A stretch of 64,000 bases of DNA from UBA6168 sp041163745 (GCA_041163745.1 JBEAQU010000081.1:62001-126000); one strand, 5' to 3'; positions 44,658 to 54,163 are shown, numbered from the stretch's first letter. Notes: generated by a model not told the origin, from the letters alone. Made by a program: numbers and translations.

Positions 44658-46505
44658 TCAGGGTGACTTTGCTATTTTCAGCGTGAGGGGGATGCCCTCG
44701 GCGGGAATGAGTTGCAGCAGGTAATATCCCGCCGGGTATGCGTGCATGTCCAGCGTCAGCACGTCCGTCGGTGCCGGAAGGTCCAGAAAAAGGAAAGGGG
44801 TGAGGGGTCTTCCGGTGGCATCCACCAACCGGTAGCGAAGAGAGGGAGAGGCAGCATCCTTGACAACCAGCCGCAGGGTTTGTCCGACCGGATTTTCCAT
44901 CAATCGAAACAGGGACCCGGGGTTGTTGGCATCGGGGAAGGAGGTGGCGCAGGAAACCCCGGAGTCGAAGGTGGTGCCGAGGCTGAAAGAACGGCTGCAG
45001 CCGGTGCCCAGGTCCGTCACCGTCAGGGTGTAGAGGGATGTCCCGGGCACGGTATTGCACCAGCTTTCGCCGGTTGCGTCCGGGAGGGGAGTCCCGTCGA
45101 GGGACCATTGGAGCGTATGGGAGGAAGGTAGCAGGGCAGGATCGTTGAGGACCAGGAGGTTCCCTTCGTTTTGAAAAGCCGGTGGATAAGGCAGGGGCAG
45201 TATGTCAGCAAATAGGAGATCGGATTGGCTGATACAACCGTTGGAATCGGTATGGACCACATAGTAGGCACCAGGTTGGGAAATGGGGAGGATGTTCGTG
45301 TCGGCGCCGAGCAGGGCGCTGGTGTCGACGAACCATTGGAGGCCATGGATGAGGTTCTCGACCGAGAGGGTCGTTTGGGAACCTTCGCAAAAGGAAGTTT
45401 GGCCATCCGGTTCGAGCTGGGGTACGGGTGGCAACGGAAACACCGTCACGGTATCCGTGGTTTCCAGGGCGGCGACCGGATGGATGACGGCCGGCAGCAC
45501 GGTCAGGCCGCCGCTGACCAGGGTGTCCGTGACCTGGCGGTCGAAATAGACATAGCCGCAGCTTTCGGACCCGAACAGGTCCTCGTCCCGGACTTCCAAT
45601 TCGTACACCCCGGTATCCAGGGGTAGGTTGATGCTGGCAGCGAACGGAAAGGAGACGTTGTCGGCCGGTACGGTACTGACCAGCAGGTTGCCGTTGGGGT
45701 CTTTGATCTTGATGTAGAGGTCCGGTGGCACACTGGTGGGCAGGCCGAAGTCGTTGCAGGCAGCATCCAGGATGGTGACGGTGGTGAGTTGGTAACCAAA
45801 GGTATCTATGACAGCTTGAAAACGAACCGGATACTGGCCGGGTTGTCCGTATGTCTGTGGGTCGGGGTGTTCCTCGTCGGAGACGTTTCCGTTGCCGAAA
45901 TCCCAAGTGTAGCTGAATCCCGGCTGGCCGTTGGAACTGACGTTGTTTTGGAAATCCACGATCACCGATCCGCAGCCGGTCCCGTTTGTCATGCTGAACC
46001 CGTCGTTGGTGGCGAGAGCAGGCTGAATCAGCATTAGAAAAGTAAAGGAAGTGGTTTGGTTTGTCACCAACACTTGTGCGGAAACAAACACCTGCACTTC
46101 GTACAGTCCGGGTTGCAGGGGTGTGCCGCAGAAGCGCACACAGCCATCCGGTTGCACGCCGGGATCGAAGGAGAACTGGTTGGGTTGCCATTGCAGGCCG
46201 GGCGGTACATTGGCCAGTGCCAAGATGGTGATGTTTCCGATGGGAAGGCCCGGTGGTGTGTTCGGATCCGACGCATGGACAGGGGTGGTGCTCAGCGGCA
46301 TCCGGAATCCGACGTCTGCTTCATAGTAGGCACCGGCCGTCCCGTTCGGGGCGGCGGACAGGAACAAGGTGTCATCCGGCAAGCCTGCCGGCAAGCTGGC
46401 GGAGCAGTCCGGACAGCCGGACTGTGCAGCGGATGGGGAAAAGGCTGTCATGACTGCAAAGCACAGGACAGCGACCCGCCGGAAGGTTTGTACAGGGTAC
46501 GACAT
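44658..46505 (-). CDS. Secreted PKD-domain protein with type IX sorting domain
   Basis: 615 residues with an N-terminal signal peptide (about 1-27) and two early CxxC-like cysteines. A PKD-like domain is near 175-255 (FSYTWDFGNGNVSDEEHPDPQ contains the classic WDFGNG motif). Ig-like segments follow (about 370-510, with NLIHGLQWFVDTS and SHTLQWSLDGTPLPDATG). The last ~80 residues (RLMENPVGQTLRLVV ... GYYLLQLIPAEG) form a type IX sorting domain. It is probably an exported surface or adhesive protein; no catalytic domain is seen. Confidence 0.85.
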   Translation of the reverse strand: MSYPVQTFRRVAVLCFAVMTAFSPSAAQSGCPDCSASLPAGLPDDTLFLSAAPNGTAGAYYEADVGFRMPLSTTPVHASDPNTPPGLPIGNITILALANVPPGLQWQPNQFSFDPGVQPDGCVRFCGTPLQPGLYEVQVFVSAQVLVTNQTTSFTFLMLIQPALATNDGFSMTNGTGCGSVIVDFQNNVSSNGQPGFSYTWDFGNGNVSDEEHPDPQTYGQPGQYPVRFQAVIDTFGYQLTTVTILDAACNDFGLPTSVPPDLYIKIKDPNGNLLVSTVPADNVSFPFAASINLPLDTGVYELEVRDEDLFGSESCGYVYFDRQVTDTLVSGGLTVLPAVIHPVAALETTDTVTVFPLPPVPQLEPDGQTSFCEGSQTTLSVENLIHGLQWFVDTSALLGADTNILPISQPGAYYVVHTDSNGCISQSDLLFADILPLPYPPAFQNEGNLLVLNDPALLPSSHTLQWSLDGTPLPDATGESWCNTVPGTSLYTLTVTDLGTGCSRSFSLGTTFDSGVSCATSFPDANNPGSLFRLMENPVGQTLRLVVKDAASPSLRYRLVDATGRPLTPFLFLDLPAPTDVLTLDMHAYPAGYYLLQLIPAEGIPLTLKIAKSP

Positions 46506-46813
46506 GCGTCAATCTGTTGTAAGGACCGGAAACCACCGCGCTGGCACAATTGCAGGTCTGCGAGAAGCGGTGCATGACAAACAGCCGGCGGACAGGTCGG
46601 TTGCAGACCGTCGGAACCTGGTGTCGCAACGCAAGGGTGGAGCGGATTTGACGGATCCGCCGCCCGGTTCTGCGGGGCTCGTTCCTTTCGGCGGGTATCC
46701 GGCAGACTTTGCAAATATAACGAAAGTCCTTCATGTGGCAAGAAGGGGCGTATTTTCCGGACAAGCCTTACGCGCGTTGCCTGCCGGTGCCTTCGCAAAG
46801 CCGTGTTTAGGTG
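46506..46813. other. Intergenic region with a promoter for the PKD protein gene
   Basis: About 310 bp. It contains the minus-strand promoter at 46712-46741, giving a leader of about 200 nt. Nothing else is recognised. Confidence 0.4.
46712..46741 (-). promoter_or_regulatory. Bacteroidota-type promoter for the PKD protein gene
   Basis: TTG (46741-46739), 19 nt, then TATATTTG (46719-46712) on the minus strand, matching the TTTG-N19-TAnnTTTG consensus well. Confidence 0.6.
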
Positions 46814-48067
46814 TCAGAACCGGTAGGAATAGGAAGCGATGGGGAAAGGGACGAAGCCATCGCTTGCAAGATCCTGGAAGTTGCTCATCCAGAAGCCGAA
46901 GTCTATCTGGTTACCCTTCCGGAACCAGGAACTGCCCAGGATGACTGACCGGAACCCATCCTGGAATTCGTCGAATATGTCGAGATATTCACCGAAGATA
47001 CGGAAATGGGTGGCGATGCGGAAGGACCCGGAAAGAGCGTAGGCGCTCAGGCTGGTACCTTCGCTGAGGGATATGCCCTTGCCGACCATCAGGTTGAGGA
47101 ATTTTTCACGGTTGCCGAGAGAAACCGCACCATAGGCGATACCGGCGCCGTTGGTGCCGAGTCCCAGGGTGGTGAGTCCCAGGAGTTGGACACCTCCTGC
47201 CAGATGGATCCGGTCGCCGATGCTGCCGCCGAATTTGGCCCTCGCCTGGAACATGCTGGCGACGATGACGGTGGAAAAGCCACCCCCGATGGTAAGGTGT
47301 TCGGAAGCGCCGTAATCGAAGGTGTTCGATACCAGTACGGTCCTGAACTCCCTTTCCTGTTTCCTGAGCAGGAATCCGGTGGGGGAGACGTACATGCGGA
47401 CCTGTCCGGGCATTTCATCCGGGGCGGCGCTGTTCTTTCCGGATTGGTTTGCCGGGTCGTCCTGGTAGTTGAGTTGGCTGATGTCCTTGGGGACAAGCTG
47501 GATCGGGTTGCCGGAAAGCAGTTCGAAGCGCAGCGAGTGCCCGTCATACGCACGCAGAATGCCGGAGAACCTGTCCCCCCGGTCGGTGGTCAGCACCTGG
47601 TGTTTGTCCGGATTGCGGGGGAGCGACGGCCCGACCAGATAAAGGGAATCCGTATCTTTCCAATAAATGAAGGTTCGTTTGCCGTCATCCTGCCGGAGCC
47701 GGAAGCCGGTACGGTTGGCCATGATGAGCTCGCCGCCGACGAGGTTGGCTCCCTTGGTGAAGCCGGAATACTGGAAGGGGTAGGGGCTTGCTCCGTTGGC
47801 GGGCGGTTCGGAGAGCTTGGTTCCCACCACTTCGATCCGGTCGATTTCGGCGATGGGCAGCTGCAGGGTGTCCCGCTGCCGGAAGAGAAAGCCCAGGCGG
47901 GCCTCGTCGAACCGGAGTATCCTGCCCATGAGTTGCGAGCCGTCCCGCATGTGGAGAACCTGCTGTTGGGTGGTGTCGCCCAGGCGAAAAGTTCCGTTGA
48001 TCGGGAGTTGTGCGGTGGCGGTGATGCTGCCCGATATCAGCAGGACGGCGACAAGGATCTTTCGCAT
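46814..48067 (-). CDS. Predicted outer-membrane beta-barrel protein, function unknown
   Basis: 417 residues from the ATG at 48067, giving a signal peptide (about 1-20, ending ITATAQ). The N-terminal half contains two or three similar beta motifs (HMRDGSQLMGRILRFDE and TTDRGDRFSGILRAYDG), like small Sm/SH3-type barrels. The C-terminal half (about 215-417) has regular amphipathic strands with Gly-rich turns and ends in YSYRF, the aromatic terminus used for outer-membrane insertion. I do not recognise a named family. It is divergent from the yhhQ-like gene. Confidence 0.72.
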   Translation of the reverse strand: MRKILVAVLLISGSITATAQLPINGTFRLGDTTQQQVLHMRDGSQLMGRILRFDEARLGFLFRQRDTLQLPIAEIDRIEVVGTKLSEPPANGASPYPFQYSGFTKGANLVGGELIMANRTGFRLRQDDGKRTFIYWKDTDSLYLVGPSLPRNPDKHQVLTTDRGDRFSGILRAYDGHSLRFELLSGNPIQLVPKDISQLNYQDDPANQSGKNSAAPDEMPGQVRMYVSPTGFLLRKQEREFRTVLVSNTFDYGASEHLTIGGGFSTVIVASMFQARAKFGGSIGDRIHLAGGVQLLGLTTLGLGTNGAGIAYGAVSLGNREKFLNLMVGKGISLSEGTSLSAYALSGSFRIATHFRIFGEYLDIFDEFQDGFRSVILGSSWFRKGNQIDFGFWMSNFQDLASDGFVPFPIASYSYRF

Positions 48068-48315
48068 GTGTGCAATTTGTCTTCTTCGCAAGTTGTGCGT
48101 CGTATGGAACGGCCGGGTTGCCGACCTTTCCGGTGTTTGCCGCACCTGATTCCCATGCGGGCGCAGGTGAAGATACGACGACAAAGACATAGACAGGTAC
48201 GGCACCGCAAAAAGTTGGGGGAAGTGTGTAATTTGCAGCCATGGCGTCACAGGTCCGTCGTGTGTCCACCCGGGCGGCGGCGGCAGGTAGACGGCAATCA
48301 ATCCAACATTCATTC

Positions 48316-49095
48316 ATGAAACAATTGATTCAGGAAAAACAGGTCCTGCTTTTTGTGGTGCTGGCCGGCTTTTTCGTCACCAATGCCTTGGTGGCGGAAT
48401 TCATCGGGGTCAAGATTTTCGCTTTGGAGGACACCCTGGGTTTCCGCCCGTTCGAATGGCGGTTGTTCGGTCAGTCCGGATCCTTGTCATTGACCGCCGG
48501 GGTGCTTTTATGGCCGGTGGTCTTTGTCATGACGGACCTCATCAACGAATATTACGGCCGCAGGGCGGTCAGGACTTTGTCCTATTTGACAGCTTCGCTG
48601 ATCGCCTATGCTTTCGGGATGGTATATGCCTCCATCCGGTTGGTTCCGGCGGATTGGTGGAGGGGGGTCTATGCGTCGGCGGGCGTGCCGGACATGCAGT
48701 CGGCCTTCGAACAGGTTTTCGGACAGGGATTGTGGATCATCGCCGGTTCGATGGTGGCGTTCCTGGTAGGACAGGTATTGGATGCGGGTGTCTTCCACCG
48801 GCTTCGGCGGTGGACCGGTGAGCGGAAGTTGTGGCTGCGGGCGACGGGTTCCACCCTGATTTCCCAGTTCGTCGACAGTTTCGTGGTGTTGTATGTCGCT
48901 TTCGTACTCGGACCGCAAAAATGGTCCATGGAATTGTTCCTGGCGGTGGGTACGGTGAATTATTGTTACAAATTTCTGGTCGCCGTATTGCTGACGCCGG
49001 TTATTTATCTGGCCCACTATCTGATCGACAGGTATTTGGGGCCTGCGATGTCGCAGAAGTTAAGGCTGGAGGCCAGGGAGGACACCTTGGCATAG
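48316..49095 (+). CDS. yhhQ: Queuosine precursor transporter, YhhQ/QPTR family
   Basis: 259 residues from the ATG at 48316. About six transmembrane helices; family motifs include VTNALVAEFIGVKIF (about 21-35), the WPVVFVMTDLINEYYGRRAVR block (about 71-91) and GSTLISQFVDSFVVLYVAF. YhhQ proteins import queuine-pathway precursors such as preQ0/preQ1 across the inner membrane for tRNA modification. No queuosine synthesis gene is nearby. It is convergent with purC at 29 bp. Confidence 0.92.
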   Translation: MKQLIQEKQVLLFVVLAGFFVTNALVAEFIGVKIFALEDTLGFRPFEWRLFGQSGSLSLTAGVLLWPVVFVMTDLINEYYGRRAVRTLSYLTASLIAYAFGMVYASIRLVPADWWRGVYASAGVPDMQSAFEQVFGQGLWIIAGSMVAFLVGQVLDAGVFHRLRRWTGERKLWLRATGSTLISQFVDSFVVLYVAFVLGPQKWSMELFLAVGTVNYCYKFLVAVLLTPVIYLAHYLIDRYLGPAMSQKLRLEAREDTLA

Positions 49096-49124
49096 GTCGG
49101 TGGGCAAATGACCGGAAAGGAAAC

Positions 49125-50087
49125 TCAGGTGGTATGTTGACGGAGAAAATCCCGGATATTCGACTCGATCCGACCCCTGATTCCGGTCGTGTCCATTCTT
49201 TGGAAAGGCGACCCGGTCAGTTGTTCGAACAATTCGATGTAACGCTCCGTGACCTGGTCGACGAAAGGTTCCGGCATCAGGGGCATGATTTCGCCTTCCC
49301 TGCCCTGGAAGCCATGTGAGATCAGCCACTCGCGGACGAACTCCTTGGAAAGATGTTTCTGCGGCAATCCCTGCCGCTGCCGTTCCTCATATCCGTCGAG
49401 GAAAAAATAGCGGGAGCTGTCCGGCGTGTGGATTTCATCGATCAGGTGGATACGGCCGTCCTTCTTGCCGAATTCATATTTGGTGTCCACCAGTATCAGC
49501 CCGCTTTCACGGGCCATTCGGGTGCCTCTTTCGAACAAGGCGAGGGAATAGGCCTCCAGTTGTTGGTAATCGCTTTCGCTGACGATGCCTTGCCGGATGA
49601 TGTCTTCGCGCGATATGTCCTCGTCGTGTCCTTCCTCGGCTTTGGTGGCGGGTGTGATGATGGGGCTTGGAAACGGGTCGTGTTCGCGCATGTCTTCCGG
49701 CAGCGGGACCCCGCAGAGTTCCCGGCGACCCGACAGCCACGTCCGCCAGGCATGGCCGGTGAGGTAACCGCGGACGACCATCTCGACCCGGAAGGGTTCG
49801 CAGCGGTGGCCGACGGCTACATTGGGGTCGGGCGTGGCAATCAGCCAGTTGGGGCAGATGTCCCGCGTGGCGTCCAGGAAATGGGCGGCCAACTGGTTCA
49901 GCACCTGCCCTTTGCAGGGAATAGGGCTGGACAGGATATGGTCGAAGGCGGAAATCCTGTCTGTGGCGACCATGACCAGCAGGTCTCCCACGGCATAAAC
50001 ATCCCGGACTTTTCCGTGGTAAACAGCCTGTTGGCCGGGAAAGGAAAAGTCGGTGTCTGCGATGCTGCGTTGTACGGCTGGAATCAT
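49125..50087 (-). CDS. purC: Phosphoribosylaminoimidazole-succinocarboxamide synthase
   Basis: 320 residues, the longer SAICAR synthetase form found in Bacteroidota and yeast. It joins aspartate to CAIR in purine biosynthesis. Motifs include YHGKVRDVYAVGDLLVMVAT, DRISAFDHILSSPIPCKG, the VRGYLTGHAWRTW segment, the EEGHDEDIS insertion and LVDTKYEFG. The NUDIX-like gene ends 29 nt upstream on the same strand, suggesting co-transcription. Confidence 0.96.
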   Translation of the reverse strand: MIPAVQRSIADTDFSFPGQQAVYHGKVRDVYAVGDLLVMVATDRISAFDHILSSPIPCKGQVLNQLAAHFLDATRDICPNWLIATPDPNVAVGHRCEPFRVEMVVRGYLTGHAWRTWLSGRRELCGVPLPEDMREHDPFPSPIITPATKAEEGHDEDISREDIIRQGIVSESDYQQLEAYSLALFERGTRMARESGLILVDTKYEFGKKDGRIHLIDEIHTPDSSRYFFLDGYEERQRQGLPQKHLSKEFVREWLISHGFQGREGEIMPLMPEPFVDQVTERYIELFEQLTGSPFQRMDTTGIRGRIESNIRDFLRQHTT

Positions 50088-50116
50088 GGCGGGGATGGAC
50101 CGCGAGGCGGCGGGCT

Positions 50117-50551
50117 TCAGAGATGTTTGACGGAGTTTCGGTCGGTGATGATGTCCTTGAGTTCCTTGAGCATCTCGTATTGGTGCGGAGCCACCCGTTT
50201 GATGGCCTCCTTCAGCGCCACGAAGGCCCCTTTGTCCATTACATCGGAACCTACCTGCAGGATGGTGTCGCGCACGAACACCACATCCTCCTTCAGCAGT
50301 GATTTGAGGGATGGGATGTCATGCCAGTCTCCCTCCACGGCGATTCCCCGGGCCAAATGGCCGTCTTCCTGTTGCACGGGGTCCAGGGCGATGAATTTGT
50401 CTTCCTGATGCGCATCAAGGGCGGCGACCTCGGTGTCATGTTGCGGCAGTTGCCAGTTGCCGGCGGATTGCCCGTCATTGAGCATGAAGATCTCCAGGCC
50501 TTTTTCCCGAATTCGATAGATGAACAGGTGTGCGGTCTTAGACAATTCCAT
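50117..50551 (-). CDS. NUDIX-fold-like protein lacking a Nudix box
   Basis: 144 residues from the ATG at 50551. The N-terminal strands TAHLFIYRIREKGLEIFML and NWQLPQ resemble the start of NUDIX hydrolases, but the catalytic box (G-x5-E-x7-REUxEExGU) is absent; the following region EDKFIALDPVQQEDGHLARGIAVEGDWHD is different. The C-terminal half is helical. It may be a non-catalytic binding protein or have a different activity. It lies just upstream of purC in the same orientation. Confidence 0.65.
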   Translation of the reverse strand: MELSKTAHLFIYRIREKGLEIFMLNDGQSAGNWQLPQHDTEVAALDAHQEDKFIALDPVQQEDGHLARGIAVEGDWHDIPSLKSLLKEDVVFVRDTILQVGSDVMDKGAFVALKEAIKRVAPHQYEMLKELKDIITDRNSVKHL

Positions 50552-50771
50552 GTTGGTCCGTTTAAACGTGATGCGGGAGGACATTCGGCATCCGACGGTC
50601 ATCGGTCGGCCCGGCGTGGTTCGCCGGTCCGGCGTATGAAGGGGCGTTCCGTTGGTGGCACCAGCTATCTCCTAACAAACGACGAGAGGAATAGTTTCTC
50701 CGCAAAATAAAGCAAAAACGGCGAAAGGAGGACTGCACGGATCGGGAAAATCTTTCCCGTCCCGGTTCCAT

Positions 50772-51572
50772 TCAGCTGCCGAGGGCCTGCGCGCGCGCGC
50801 GCGCCGCCTCCACACCGCGGAGGATGTGGTTGAACAGATCGGATTGTTCGAAGGAGGCCAGGGCCGCTTCGGTGGTGCCACCTTTCGAAGCGACCTTTCG
50901 GATCCATTCCTGGCAGCTGAAATCGTATTGATGGTACAGGTCGATGGCACCCTGGAAGGTTTGGCCGACGAGGAGTTCCGCGGCCGCCTCGCTGAAGCCG
51001 GCCTCCGTCGCCGCCCGGATCATGGCCTGCATGAAAAACCACACATAGGCAGGGCCGCTGCCTGAGATGGCGGTGGCGGCGTCGATGAGGGCCTCGTCCT
51101 CTACATAGACGCTTTTTCCGGTGGTGTTGATGAGATTCTGTACGGTGACCAGCTCGATACGGGTCACCTCGTCCGTCGAGGTGAAGGCGGTCATGCCCAT
51201 GCCGATTTGTGCGGGCAAGTTCGGCATGGCGCGGATGACCTTCCTAAGTCCCAGCCCTTCGCAGATGGTTCGCATCCGGACGCCGGCCATGATGCTTAGA
51301 AAGACCTGCTGGGGGTCCACCATCGGTCTGATCTTCACAAACAGGTCGGGTGCGTCCTGGGGTTTCACCGCGAGGATGACCAGATCCGAACCGGCTAGGC
51401 AATCCTCCGGGCGGCGGCATACGCTGCCGACGTCCTGCCGTTCCAGCTCAGGCCATTTTTCGGATGATTTTTCCAGGATCATAAGGTCTTCGCGGGAAGT
51501 GATTCTGGAGCGCAGGAAGGCGTGCGCATAGGTGATGCCCATGTTGCCGCCGCCGATGATCAGTATTTTCAT
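50772..51572 (-). CDS. proC: Pyrroline-5-carboxylate reductase
   Basis: 266 residues, standard length. It makes proline from P5C using NAD(P)H. The dinucleotide fold is IIGGGNMGITYA (5-16); LAVKPQD, RAMPNLPAQIGMGMTAF and the catalytic-region motif AISGSGPAYVWFFM, followed by KGGTTEAAL, are all present. An uninterrupted (GC)8 tract lies in the last codons. It is the biosynthetic counterpart of the P5C dehydrogenase at 9.7-11.3 kb. Confidence 0.96.
   Translation of the reverse strand: MKILIIGGGNMGITYAHAFLRSRITSREDLMILEKSSEKWPELERQDVGSVCRRPEDCLAGSDLVILAVKPQDAPDLFVKIRPMVDPQQVFLSIMAGVRMRTICEGLGLRKVIRAMPNLPAQIGMGMTAFTSTDEVTRIELVTVQNLINTTGKSVYVEDEALIDAATAISGSGPAYVWFFMQAMIRAATEAGFSEAAAELLVGQTFQGAIDLYHQYDFSCQEWIRKVASKGGTTEAALASFEQSDLFNHILRGVEAARARAQALGS
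50789..50804. repeat. (GC)8 dinucleotide tract at the 3' end of proC
   Basis: Eight GC units in a row encode an Ala-Arg alternating stretch ten to fifteen codons before the proC stop. Such a tract is prone to slippage, which would alter only the C-terminal tail. Confidence 0.9.
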
Positions 51573-51765
51573 AAGTAGGGTGATGTATGCCGGAACCGGC
51601 CGGCTGTGGCCGGGTTGCCTGCATGGTGGCTCAGCCGTACCGCTGCTGACAGTGCGGCACGGAATGCCGCCGTTTTCTTTTTCCAGTCAGAATGACGTCC
51701 GCAGTCGGTCTTTATGCTATGTTACGGTATTATTGAGCATATTTGTTGCAAGCAAACAGGACAAA

Positions 51766-52800
51766 ATGAAAAAGGACCTCCTAAGACGGTTGCTGGCGGC
51801 CAGCATGGCTGTCTGCTGTTTCCCGGCCTGCCGGCCGGTGCAAAACCCACCTGCCCGCCCGGCGTATGTGCTGGCCATACATGGTGGTGCGGGTACCATC
51901 CGCCGAACGGACATGGATGCGGTCCGGGAGGCGGCCTACCGGTCCGCGCTGTCCCGCGCATTGGATGCTGGGGAAGCCATCCTTTCGGGAGGAGGCAAAG
52001 CCATGGATGCCGTCGAGGCGGTGATCGTGGTGCTGGAGGATGCACCCGAATTCAATGCGGGCATCGGCGCGGTGTTCACACACGAGGGAATCGTCGAACA
52101 TGATGCGGCTGTCATGGACGGTGCAAGCGGGGCGGCGGGGGCGGTGGCAGGTATCCGGACCGTACGCAACCCGGTCCGTGCGGCGGTTGCGGTGATGGAA
52201 CAATCCCCTCACGTATTGCTGACCGGCCGAGGGGCGGAGTCTTTCGCCAGATCGGTCGGCCTGGATACGGTCCCCAACCGGTTTTTCCATACCGAACACC
52301 GTCGGAAAGCACTGCAGCGGGCCCTGGATGCCGAGGTTGGCCTGGGAGCGCTGACCAATGCGGATCGGGTGGATACGAAATTCGGGACGGTAGGCTGTGT
52401 GGCCATGGACCGCGAGGGACACCTGGCAGCCGGTACCTCCACCGGTGGCATGACGAACAAACGTTGGGGCAGGGTAGGTGACGCACCCCTCATCGGGGCT
52501 GGTACCTGGGCGGAGGATGCCACCTGTGCGGTATCCTGTACCGGTCATGGGGAATATTTCATACGCCATGCGGTGGCACATGACCTCGCCGCCCGGTTGG
52601 CCTATCTGAGGGAGCCGTTGGACAAGGCCGCCAAGGAAATCGTCCTGGGCAAACTCAAGGCTGTCGGCGGCGAAGGCGGCCTGATCGCCGTGGATGCGAA
52701 AGGACACCTTACCATGACATTCAACAGTGAGGGAATGTACCGTGGTTATGTCAGACCGGGTGAACGTCACATCGCCATCTATCGGGAACCGGCGGAATGA
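51766..52800 (+). CDS. iaaA: Isoaspartyl peptidase/L-asparaginase (Ntn hydrolase), exported
   Basis: 344 residues from the ATG at 51766. It hydrolyses asparagine or isoaspartyl dipeptides after self-cleavage. The first ~25 residues form a hydrophobic signal with a Cys cluster (CCFPAC), possibly a lipoprotein signal, so the enzyme is probably periplasmic. The family start LAIHGGAGTIRR, the LEDAPEFNAGIGAVF segment, and the autocleavage site KFGTVGCVAMD with nucleophile Thr208 are visible, followed by STGGMTNKRWGRVGDAPLIGAG. Residue spacing fits plant-type asparaginases. Confidence 0.93.
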   Translation: MKKDLLRRLLAASMAVCCFPACRPVQNPPARPAYVLAIHGGAGTIRRTDMDAVREAAYRSALSRALDAGEAILSGGGKAMDAVEAVIVVLEDAPEFNAGIGAVFTHEGIVEHDAAVMDGASGAAGAVAGIRTVRNPVRAAVAVMEQSPHVLLTGRGAESFARSVGLDTVPNRFFHTEHRRKALQRALDAEVGLGALTNADRVDTKFGTVGCVAMDREGHLAAGTSTGGMTNKRWGRVGDAPLIGAGTWAEDATCAVSCTGHGEYFIRHAVAHDLAARLAYLREPLDKAAKEIVLGKLKAVGGEGGLIAVDAKGHLTMTFNSEGMYRGYVRPGERHIAIYREPAE

Positions 52801-53018
52801 CACCCGCACTGGTGTCGTGGGTAAGTCAACCGCGCGTCCTGCCCTGCCCCTTCCCGGCATTGTATTTGCGTACGCAGTTCAATCGGTCTGTCGAATAATA
52901 CGGTTCCAGCCCCCTGTGAGCGGTCTTTGCACGGGGCTGGCCATTCCAAGACCGTCGGGGCGCGGGTGATTGGAAATCCCTCCCGGCGCACGGATTCCGA
53001 TGCATCTGAAACCGCAAT

Positions 53019-54041
53019 ATGACCCGTTGGCTGTATTCCCTTTCCCTTGTCTGCCTGACCCTGTCGCACCTGTCGGCACAAGTCCGCGGTTGGCCCCCGC
53101 TCAACGATCGTGCGATTCCCTTCCTGCCGGTTCCCGCGGAAGGAAACATCGGCATTCTGTTACCGGTTATGACCATCCTGCTGGTTATGTGGTGGCAACA
53201 GCGGCTGCAGCAGAAAATCAGAAAACAAGCCATATCCGCGGCCGTCCTACATTGGAAGGAGGCACTCCGGACGAAAGAGGAGGAGGCGGATGCCTTGTTG
53301 CAACGGTGTATCCGACTGGACCTGCTGAACAAGAAGCTGGTGGACGAGATGGCGGAAAGGGAACACATGGAACGTGCGCCACTGCATCCGGAACAAGTGT
53401 TGGCGACCATGAGCCACGAACTGCGCACGCCGCTCAACATCATCCTGGGTCTCAGTGACGGCTTGCTTTCCGAATCATTGCCTGCCGGCCAGGCCGAACA
53501 GGTCCGCGGAATCCGACAGGCAGGCCGGACCCTTTCCGCCTTCGTTTCGAAGGCGCTAGCGGAGCTGACCGGCGGGAAGCTGTGGACAGATGCCGCCCCG
53601 GGCCCTGATGGCAAGGCGGAAATACCTCCGTCACTTCCTGCACCGGAATCCTATGCGCATCTGGTCGGCATGCAGGTGCTGGTCGTGGAGGACAACAAGC
53701 TCAACCAGTTGGTCGTCGGTAATCTGTTGAAGAAAATGGGTATGGTCGTCTCTGTGGCTGACAATGGAGAAGCAGCGCTCGCCTTGTATGATGCACAGCC
53801 TTTCGATGTCATTCTGATGGACATCCAGATGCCTGTGATGGACGGTTATCGCGCTACGGCGGAAATCCGCAATCACCGCGACCATGCCAAACGGGATGTG
53901 CCAATCATTGCGCTCACCGCATCGGCCTATCTGTCCAAAAAGGAAAAGGCTCAGTTGTTCGGAATGAACGACCATGTAGGGAAGCCTTTCCAACCGACGG
54001 AATTACTTGAAAAAATATCGCACAGTCTCGCCCTGCGTTGA
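53019..54041 (+). CDS. Histidine-kinase-like DHp plus receiver protein without an ATPase domain
   Basis: 340 residues. A signal peptide or first helix (about 1-20) and a transmembrane helix (about 44-58, IGILLPVMTILLVMWW) are followed by a coiled coil (about 60-115). The DHp/HisKA helix carries the H-box MSHELRTPLNIILG with His133. The HATPase_c domain with N, G1 and G2 boxes that should follow is missing; instead a short linker leads to a full receiver domain (about 217-335) with Asp224-Asp225 region VVEDNKLNQ, phospho-acceptor Asp268 in VILMDIQMPVMDGY, Thr300 and Lys322. It cannot autophosphorylate alone and may act as a phosphorelay or dimerisation partner. Frame is intact. Confidence 0.85.
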   Translation: MTRWLYSLSLVCLTLSHLSAQVRGWPPLNDRAIPFLPVPAEGNIGILLPVMTILLVMWWQQRLQQKIRKQAISAAVLHWKEALRTKEEEADALLQRCIRLDLLNKKLVDEMAEREHMERAPLHPEQVLATMSHELRTPLNIILGLSDGLLSESLPAGQAEQVRGIRQAGRTLSAFVSKALAELTGGKLWTDAAPGPDGKAEIPPSLPAPESYAHLVGMQVLVVEDNKLNQLVVGNLLKKMGMVVSVADNGEAALALYDAQPFDVILMDIQMPVMDGYRATAEIRNHRDHAKRDVPIIALTASAYLSKKEKAQLFGMNDHVGKPFQPTELLEKISHSLALR

Positions 54042-54163
54042 CCGTTGTCCCCTCGTCGGGTCTGGGATCGACGGGTTATGTCGCACCGCCCGTCCTACCG
54101 GCTTAAAGCTAAGGAGACGCCAGGATGTAATGCCGTCCGCCTTATCCTGATAGTCATGAAAGC

